DNA of 54,555 bases from Alphaproteobacteria bacterium (GTDB lineage Bacteria; Pseudomonadota; Alphaproteobacteria; UBA8366; Aestuariispiraceae). How positions within the stretch are numbered: position 1 is the stretch's first letter; every line of letters starts with the position of its first letter. The stretch covers positions 1-54,555 of the forward strand of contig JANSXE010000018.1 in the NCBI GenBank assembly GCA_024743195.1, given 5' to 3'. The notes under the pieces are model-generated. The model was not told the DNA's origin. It made no database searches and saw only the letters and a program-made list of their open reading frames with translations. Shown in pieces: positions 49,610-54,555 of the stretch. The translations under genes were made by a program, and so were the position numbers.

Positions 49610-50236
49610 ATGGAGCCATTGATCGCCATCGCCCTGGTGTGGGGCGCCGCCGCCGTCGCGCCGGGACCGGACTTCCTGGTCATCGCGCACGCCTCGGCCG
49701 CCGGGTCGCGCCGGCGCGGGCTTGCGACCGTCCTGGGGATCGCCTGCGGCACGGTGATCTGGGGCGCAGCCGGCTTCTTCGGAATCAGCGCGCTGTTCGC
49801 GCTCGCGCCCTGGCTTTTCGCGGCGCTGAAGCTCGCCGGCGGCGGCTATCTGGTCTATCTCGGCCTGCGCCTTCTCTGGGCGGCGCGCCGTTCCGCGCCT
49901 CCGGTCGCGGGCGTTGCAGCCGGCGCATCCGCGCGCGAGGGCGGCTTGGCGGCCGCCTGGGCGCGCGGGCTCATGACGAACCTTGCGAACCCGAAAACCG
50001 CGATCTTCACCGCCAGCGTCTTCGCCGCCATGCTGCCGGCGGATCCGAGCGTCGCCCTGGGCGCGGCGACGGTCGCGACCATCGCCGGCGTCTCGCTGGT
50101 CTGGTATCTGATCGTCGCCCTCGCCCTGTCGAGCGGGCCGGCGCGGCGGCTCTATGGGCGCTGCGAGCGCGCCGTGCTGGCGTTCGCCGGCGGGCTCTTT
50201 GTGCTGTTCGGGCTGCGGCTCGCCGCGGCGCGTTAG
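49610..50236 (+). CDS. LysE family amino-acid exporter
   Basis: This 208-residue, six-helix protein has the RhtB/LysE signature AAVAPGPDFLVIAHASAAGSRR (residues 13-34) and LMTNLANPKTAIF (near 121), which are the family's two conserved motifs. It exports amino acids or derivatives. The ATG at 49610 has GGAGAGG upstream; an earlier GTG adds two residues. It probably belongs to the same transcript as the SLC13 gene, and its stop overlaps the convergent DUF1772 gene. Confidence 0.9.
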   Translation: MEPLIAIALVWGAAAVAPGPDFLVIAHASAAGSRRRGLATVLGIACGTVIWGAAGFFGISALFALAPWLFAALKLAGGGYLVYLGLRLLWAARRSAPPVAGVAAGASAREGGLAAAWARGLMTNLANPKTAIFTASVFAAMLPADPSVALGAATVATIAGVSLVWYLIVALALSSGPARRLYGRCERAVLAFAGGLFVLFGLRLAAAR

Positions 50237-50715
50237 ATCAGGGCGCCGAGGATCAGCGCCGCGGCGACAAGCGCGGCCGCCGTGCGCAGATGGTTCCAGC
50301 GCGTCCAGTCGCGCAGGTAGCGAGCCCAGAGGGCCGCGCCCTCCGCGCTGTCCGGCGCGGCCAGCGCCAGCGCCTTGTTGAGCGGCACGTTGCGCGTCCC
50401 CGTCACCAGGAAACAGCCGAGCAGGTAAAGCGCCCCGCCCGCGGCGAGCAGCGGCTCCTCCGCGCGCAGCGCGCTCGCCAGCACCAGGGCCGCCGCGCCG
50501 ACCGCCGTTCCCAGGAACAGCCCCAGGAAGCTGAAACGGAGCACGGTGACGTTGATCGCCTGCATCGCCGCGATGCCGGCCGGCGCCGGCAGCCGGCCGA
50601 GCGCCGCCATCACGAAGCTGGAGAAGGCGAAGAAAACGCCCGCCACCAGGGCCGCGCCCAGCGCCGTCGCGACAGCGAGCGCGTCGATCGCGGCTCCGAT
50701 CAACGCCCCGCTCAC
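50233..50715 (-). CDS. DUF1772 (anthrone oxygenase family) membrane protein
   Basis: This 160-residue protein has four hydrophobic helices. The family marks are GVFFAFSSFVMAALGRLPAPAGIAAMQAIN at the N-terminus and LLGCFLVTGTRNVPLNKALA, followed by WARYLRDWTRWNHLRTAAALVAA. Some relatives act as anthrone oxygenases in pigment pathways. The GTG at 50715 overlaps the stop of the NmrA-like gene (4 bases) and has GGGAGG upstream. With NmrA it forms a two-gene unit under likely TetR control. Confidence 0.9.
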   Translation of the reverse strand: MSGALIGAAIDALAVATALGAALVAGVFFAFSSFVMAALGRLPAPAGIAAMQAINVTVLRFSFLGLFLGTAVGAAALVLASALRAEEPLLAAGGALYLLGCFLVTGTRNVPLNKALALAAPDSAEGAALWARYLRDWTRWNHLRTAAALVAAALILGALI

Positions 50716-51548
50716 GCCGCCGCCTCCCAGGCGCCGGCGGCCGCGGCGCGGCGCGCGTAGTCGCGGAAGTCGCGGGCGGGGCGTCCCAGCGCCTGCGCGA
50801 CCCCGTCGGCGGTGCGGGCGTTGCGCCCGTCCAGGACCGTGGTGAAGAGATAGATCAGCAGCTCCGCCAGATCGTTCGGCGTCCCCGCCTGCGCGAGCGC
50901 CGCGCGGTAGGCCGCCGGCGTGGGCCGGGTGAAACGGATCGCACGACCCGTCGCGTCGGCGATCTCCTGCGTCGCCTCGTCGAACGTCAGCAGGCGCGGG
51001 CCCGTCAGTTCGTAGAGCCGACCGATGTGGCCGGGCTCGCTCAGGGCCGCCGCGGCGACGTCTGCGATGTCGTCGGCGTCGATGAAAGGCTCGGCTGCGT
51101 CGCCGACCGGCAGGGCGATCTCGCCCGCGCGGACGGCGTCGGCCAAGAAGCTCTCGGAGAAGTTCTGCGCGAACCAGCTCGCGCGCAGGATGGTCCAGTC
51201 CGCGCCGCTCGCCGCCAGGAGGGACTCGGCGCGCTCGGCCTCCTCCTCGCCGCGGCCGGACAGCAGCACGAGCCGCCGCGCGCCCGCGGCCAGCGCCAGG
51301 TCGGCGAAACGCCGCACCGTCTCCGGCGCGCCGGGGACGGCGAGGTCCGGGTGGTAGGCGATATAGACCGCGCGGGCCCCGGCCAGCGCCGGCGCCCAAC
51401 TCGCCGGATCGGTCCAGTCGAAGGCCGGCGTCGCGCCGCGCGCGCCCGGCCGCACCGCCAGGCCCCGCGCGCGGAGCCGCTCGACGACGCGCCGGCCCGT
51501 CTTGCCGGTCGCGCCCAGGACCAGGATCGGCCCGTCTTGCTGCGTCAT
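50712..51548 (-). CDS. NmrA-like NAD(P)-binding reductase
   Basis: This 278-residue protein has the Rossmann motif ILVLGATGKTGRRVVERL (residues 8-25), then VYIAYHPDLA, LLSGRGEEEAER, WTILRASWFAQNFSESF and PFIDADDIADVAAAAL. The pattern is that of atypical SDR/NmrA-type quinone or NADPH-sensing proteins (QOR2-like). The RBS AAAGGAG precedes the ATG. It is divergent from a TetR gene, and the intergenic region holds two operator-like repeats, so repression by TetR is likely. It forms an operon with the DUF1772 gene. Confidence 0.9.
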   Translation of the reverse strand: MTQQDGPILVLGATGKTGRRVVERLRARGLAVRPGARGATPAFDWTDPASWAPALAGARAVYIAYHPDLAVPGAPETVRRFADLALAAGARRLVLLSGRGEEEAERAESLLAASGADWTILRASWFAQNFSESFLADAVRAGEIALPVGDAAEPFIDADDIADVAAAALSEPGHIGRLYELTGPRLLTFDEATQEIADATGRAIRFTRPTPAAYRAALAQAGTPNDLAELLIYLFTTVLDGRNARTADGVAQALGRPARDFRDYARRAAAAGAWEAAA

Positions 51549-51567
51549 GGGGAGTCTCCTTTAATGT

Positions 51568-51609
51568 GATGAATCCTCATATTTGTGTAATCTGATAAAT
51601 CCTCATATT
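51568..51609. promoter_or_regulatory. paired operator-like repeats between NmrA and TetR genes
   Basis: GATGAATCCTCATATT (51568-51583) and GATAAATCCTCATATT (51594-51609) differ at one base and lie 26 bases apart centre to centre. Each contains a partial palindrome (ATGA-ATCC-TCAT in the first). They occupy the AT-rich promoter gap between divergent genes, as expected for binding sites of the TetR protein. Confidence 0.7.
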
Positions 51610-51658
51610 ATCGGAGTCAATCGGAAAGTGAGCATCGCTCGCGTTTTTAGGAGACCAC

Positions 51659-52300
51659 ATGACGACCCCGGCCAAGACGACGACTGAAGAGACGGAGCGT
51701 CCGCCGATGCGGCGCGTGCCCCGCCAGCAGCGCAGTCGAGAGCGCGTCGACCGGCTGCTCGCCGCCGCGGAGGGGCTGATCGCCGAGACGGGGGCCGACG
51801 CCCTCAAGATGAACGCGGTGGCCGAGCGCGCCGGCGTCCCGATCGGCTCGCTCTATCAGTACTTCCCGGACAAGAGCGCGCTGATGCACGCCTTGGCGGA
51901 CCGCAGTTTCGCCGAGTGTCGGCGCTGCATCGAGGAGGCGCTGGCCCCGGTCCGTACGCCGGAGGAGTTGGCGGCCGCGTTCGATGACCTGATCGAGGAG
52001 TATTATGCGATCTTCCGGGCCGAACCGGTGATCCGCGACATCCGCTCCGGCGCATTGGCCGACAAGGCGTTGCAGGCGCTGGAGCGCGAGGACGGCCGAC
52101 GCACCGGCGCGCTGCTGGCCGACGCGCTGGCGCGGGTCAAGCCGGCGGCGGACCGCGAGACGCTCTTCGTCGCCGCCTATCTGATCATGCAGTTCGGGGA
52201 GACCACCATGCGTCTCGCGCTGGCCGAGGATCGGGCGACGGCGGACGCGCTGGTCGCCGCCTACAAGCGCATGGCGCTGGCGGAGATTGCGCGGCTTTGA
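51659..52300 (+). CDS. TetR family transcriptional regulator
   Basis: This is a 213-residue regulator. The helix-turn-helix is LKMNAVAERAGVPIGSLYQYFPDKSALMHAL (split near residues 45-75), preceded by a basic region (RRVPRQQRSRERVDRLL). The C-terminal ligand domain is TetR_C-like helical. The ATG at 51659 has AGGAG 5-6 bases upstream. It is divergent from the NmrA-DUF1772 pair and likely represses both itself and that pair through the repeats at 51568-51609. The effector is unknown. Confidence 0.92.
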   Translation: MTTPAKTTTEETERPPMRRVPRQQRSRERVDRLLAAAEGLIAETGADALKMNAVAERAGVPIGSLYQYFPDKSALMHALADRSFAECRRCIEEALAPVRTPEELAAAFDDLIEEYYAIFRAEPVIRDIRSGALADKALQALEREDGRRTGALLADALARVKPAADRETLFVAAYLIMQFGETTMRLALAEDRATADALVAAYKRMALAEIARL

Positions 52301-52334
52301 GCGCCGGCGCTTGGCCGAAAGGGAGGGCCGGGCG

Positions 52335-53828
52335 TCAGCAGGTCGCGACCGCGGGCGCCGTGCAGGAGCCGCCGTCCTCCGCCGCGACGACGACGCCGCT
52401 CAGCGGCTCGGCCTGGGCGTAGAGCGTCTCCACCTCGCCCATGGCGGCCTGGAAGCGCGTCAGGTCGGCGCCCGCCAGCACCTTGCCGGTCGGCAGCTTG
52501 ACGCCCTGCGGGTTCACCGCCCGGCCGGCCTTGTGCACCTCGTAATGCAGGTGCGGGCCGGTGGAGCGGCCGGTCGTGCCGACATAGCCGATGATCTGAC
52601 GCTGGCGCACTTTGGCGCCCGGCTTCATCCGCCCGTCGATGCGCGACAGATGGGCGTAGGCGGTCTTGTAGGTGCTGTTGTGGCGGATGCGGATGTATTT
52701 GCCGAAGCCGCCGTTCCAGCCCGCCACCTCGACGACGCCGTCGCCGGCGGCGTAGATCGGCGTGCCGGTCGGGGCGGCGAAGTCCATGCCCTTGTGCATC
52801 TTGGTGTAGCCAAGAATCGGGTGCTTGCGTTTGCCGAAGCGCGAGGAGATGCGCGCGCCGTCGACCGGGGTGCGCAGCAGCGCCTTGCGGACCGAGCGTC
52901 CCTCGCCGTCGAAATAGTCGACGAAGCCGTCGGAATCCTCAAACCGGTAGTAGCGGCGTTGCTTGCCGCCCACCGTCATCTCGGCGATCAGCACGTCGCC
53001 GGAGCCGACGAAGGCCCCGTCCTCGTCCCGCTTCTCCTCGAACAGCAGCGAGAAGCGGTCGCCGGGCTGGATCTCCCGTTGGAAATCGATGTCGAAGGAG
53101 AAGATGGTGATCATGTCGCCGAGCACGGTGCTCGGCACGCCCGCGTCCAGGGCCGCGACATAGAGCGAACTCTCGATCGATCCGCCCGCGCGCGCAAGAC
53201 GCGTCGTCAACGGCCGGTCGATCGCGCTCGCCGTGAAGCGCGGTCCGTCCGCTCCGTTTTCGCGGGCGACGACGACCCGGCGCGCCGCGTCCGGCTCGAA
53301 CAGCAATTCCTGCAGCGTCGCCGGCCGGTCCCCGACCGCCGGCGCCAGCGTCAGATCGAAGGAGTGACCGGGCTTCAGCTTGCGCGGGCTGTACACGTCG
53401 GCCAGCGCCTGGATCGCTCGGTGCGCCTGCGGCCGGTCCAGCCCGGCGTCCGTGAGCATCGCCATCAGCGTGTCGCCGCGCGCGACGGTCAGCGTCACGC
53501 GATAGGGCTCGGTCAGCAGCGCCTCGTTGCTCGCCGCGTCGGACAGCGCGGCCAACTGCGGACGCTGCGCGGCCGGGGATTGCGGGGCGGCCGATGCGTC
53601 GCGCTCGGGCGCCGGTTCGGCGTAGGCGCTGTCCACGCCGGGCTGCGGCAGCAAGTCGGGGCCGGCGCTCGGGGCCAGGAAGAAGATGCCCGCGGCGAGC
53701 CCGAGAAGGCCGACGGCGGCCGCGCCGGCCCGGCGAACGGCGCGCCCTGCGCTGCGCGCTTGCAGGCCGGCGAACTGGATCCCGGTCGAACCGGAGGGTC
53801 TGTCGAAGCTCACGCTGCTCGTCTCCAT
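52335..53828 (-). CDS. M23 family metallopeptidase (peptidoglycan endopeptidase, MepM-like)
   Basis: This is a 497-residue envelope protein. One transmembrane helix (AAAVGLLGLAAGIFFLAP, residues 36-53) anchors it. It has a LysM-like or OapA-type part (VARGDTLMAMLTDAGLDRPQ near 114), a long N-terminal domain, then the catalytic M23 domain with zinc ligands in KMHKGMDFAAPTG (HxxxD) and PHLHYEVHKAG (HxH). It should cut stem-peptide cross-links during wall growth. The tail is unusual: the last 13 residues contain two Cys (GGSCTAPAVATC), ending on Cys. It is convergent with the TetR gene. Confidence 0.92.
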   Translation of the reverse strand: METSSVSFDRPSGSTGIQFAGLQARSAGRAVRRAGAAAVGLLGLAAGIFFLAPSAGPDLLPQPGVDSAYAEPAPERDASAAPQSPAAQRPQLAALSDAASNEALLTEPYRVTLTVARGDTLMAMLTDAGLDRPQAHRAIQALADVYSPRKLKPGHSFDLTLAPAVGDRPATLQELLFEPDAARRVVVARENGADGPRFTASAIDRPLTTRLARAGGSIESSLYVAALDAGVPSTVLGDMITIFSFDIDFQREIQPGDRFSLLFEEKRDEDGAFVGSGDVLIAEMTVGGKQRRYYRFEDSDGFVDYFDGEGRSVRKALLRTPVDGARISSRFGKRKHPILGYTKMHKGMDFAAPTGTPIYAAGDGVVEVAGWNGGFGKYIRIRHNSTYKTAYAHLSRIDGRMKPGAKVRQRQIIGYVGTTGRSTGPHLHYEVHKAGRAVNPQGVKLPTGKVLAGADLTRFQAAMGEVETLYAQAEPLSGVVVAAEDGGSCTAPAVATC

Positions 53829-54090
53829 CTAAGGCGCTTGTCGCATCCGGCCGTTTCGGGGGATGCGGCCCACGCGCACCACACCCCGAATCAACATCGG
53901 TCGGGCAAAGGCGATCGCCCGCCCGTTTCGTGTAGAAATCTCGCGAGGAAGGCGGTGTCCGCCTCCGCCCGACGCTCTCCCATCCAGTCGAACGCATTGA
54001 ATGCGTAGCAGATTCGGACCGGCTGGACAAATGCGCAAAGGGTTGCGCCTGGATATGGGCGGCCTGCGCAAGAAATTCGTCACAAAGGGT

Positions 54091-54119
54091 TTGACACCCG
54101 AAAGGCCCGTGCGTATAAG
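54091..54119 (+). promoter_or_regulatory. strong housekeeping promoter, probably of an rRNA operon
   Basis: TTGACA (54091-54096) and TATAAG (54114-54119) stand exactly 17 bases apart, the best -35/-10 pair in the window. Transcription would start near 54126. What follows has no gene but a leader with a boxA-like element. This is the layout of alphaproteobacterial rrn promoters. The 262 bases before it (53829-54090) hold no gene that I can support. Confidence 0.85.
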
Positions 54120-54125
54120 CCGCCT

Positions 54126-54555
54126 CCGCAAGCGACGAGGCGCGACGCCCCGCCGGTTGCGAGAGGGTCGGCCCGACGGGTCGTCCGGACGGGACAGCGT
54201 CCCGACCGCGGCGGCTGAAAGCGCCGACCTCTTTATTGTACAAGTGAAGTATTGGAAGGGATATGCGGGCGGCGGCGTTCGTCTGGCGGTCTTTTTCTGG
54301 GGTTGATCGGCGGTTTAGGCTGTTCGGTTGGTCGCAGGCGCTGCTTTGGGATTTTGGGATTGGCTTCGGCTGGTTCCGGGGTTTCGGGGAGCGGGGATTG
54401 TCGATGTTCGTCGTTTTGCGTCCGCGTGTCTTTGACGCGTACCAAACTTTAGCGCTTGGGTTCCGGGCCGGCTTTACGTCGGTTTGGGACTTGAGAGCTT
54501 AGGACGAATGTCGGGTCTTCGCTGTTCGGGGCTTATGGTCTCGAGGAGCGCGTGA
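54126..54555 (+). ncRNA. probable rRNA operon leader (partial, runs off the window)
   Basis: The 430 bases after the strong promoter contain no credible protein gene. CCTCTTTATTGTA at 54228-54240 is boxA-like (antitermination). GAAGGGATATGCGGGCGGCG (54254-54273) resembles a segment I recall from 16S leaders of alphaproteobacteria. The rest is unusually G/T-rich on this strand, unlike the coding DNA around it. The 16S start (AGAGTTTGATC type) is not yet seen at 54555, so the rRNA itself is presumed to lie beyond the edge. Confidence 0.6.

Noticed and set aside
46528-49752. A 1074-codon open frame on the minus strand opposite the M14 peptidase and SLC13 permease
   Set aside because: It is the antisense shadow of two clear genes and its product shows no family motif.
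52300-52311. Palindrome AGCGCCGGCGCT after the TetR stop as a terminator
   Set aside because: There is no loop or T-run, and such palindromes arise often at this GC content.
54233-54502. Short frames on both strands near the right edge (one Pro-rich, one Gly/Ser-rich)
   Set aside because: They lie in the presumed rRNA leader, have no RBS and are explained by the G/T strand skew.

Overview
The window is 54.6 kb of very GC-rich DNA with dense, mostly short-gap gene order, ATGA-type overlaps and GTG starts. The gene content (a ThiM/E/D plus ThiZXY/TenA thiamine salvage set, YqgE, Bax-inhibitor-1 protein, EVE protein, PilZ, Aer-like PAS sensors, GAF-GGDEF enzyme, DUF2059 protein) points to a free-living alphaproteobacterium, probably Rhodospirillales-like. 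That placement is inferred from gene families and composition only. I see no phage, insertion sequence, CRISPR array or tRNA gene.

Left part (1-6250): a truncated gene at the edge, an AT-rich divergent intergenic region, then a TPP riboswitch (about 500-591) leading a co-directional thiamine operon, thiM-thiE-thiD-thiZ-thiX-thiY-tenA. It imports pyrimidine precursors, salvages thiazole and pyrimidine, and couples them. No thiC or thiG is present here, so this is a salvage locus. 6250-10300 (minus strand): a large FAD/GcvT-type demethylating dehydrogenase and three small genes of unknown function.

Centre (10.5-29.8 kb): housekeeping and damage-control genes. They include a PilZ protein with a candidate sigma-54 promoter, YqgE, a DsbD/ScsB-type thiol reductase, a peroxiredoxin, a BI-1 membrane protein, the ybbAP/tesA divergent pair, a FIST sensor protein and an aldo-keto reductase. 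They continue with an RNA 2',3'-cyclic phosphodiesterase, then fructosamine kinase and LMW phosphatase facing a CobB sirtuin and a uracil-DNA glycosylase-family protein. A Fe-S protein, a cupin, a GST, glyoxalase II, a DUF2059 protein and a methyltransferase close the block. Much of it is consistent with repair or reversal of oxidative, carbonyl and acyl damage.

Right-centre (29.8-46.3 kb): four MFS transporters, a chemosensory cassette (two stand-alone Aer-type PAS proteins plus a soluble MCP), acetyl-CoA synthetase, and a signalling cluster of three stand-alone PAS_5-type proteins around a GAF-GGDEF diguanylate cyclase. A proline-racemase-family enzyme, EVE and YciI proteins and a DksA-type zinc-finger protein follow.

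Right end (46.5-54.6 kb): an M14 carboxypeptidase, an SLC13 permease with RCK_C domains, a LysE exporter, a TetR regulator divergent from an NmrA-like reductase plus DUF1772 protein with paired operator-like repeats, and an M23 endopeptidase. A textbook -35/-10 promoter and a boxA-like leader typical of an rRNA operon come last; the window stops before any 16S sequence I can recognise.
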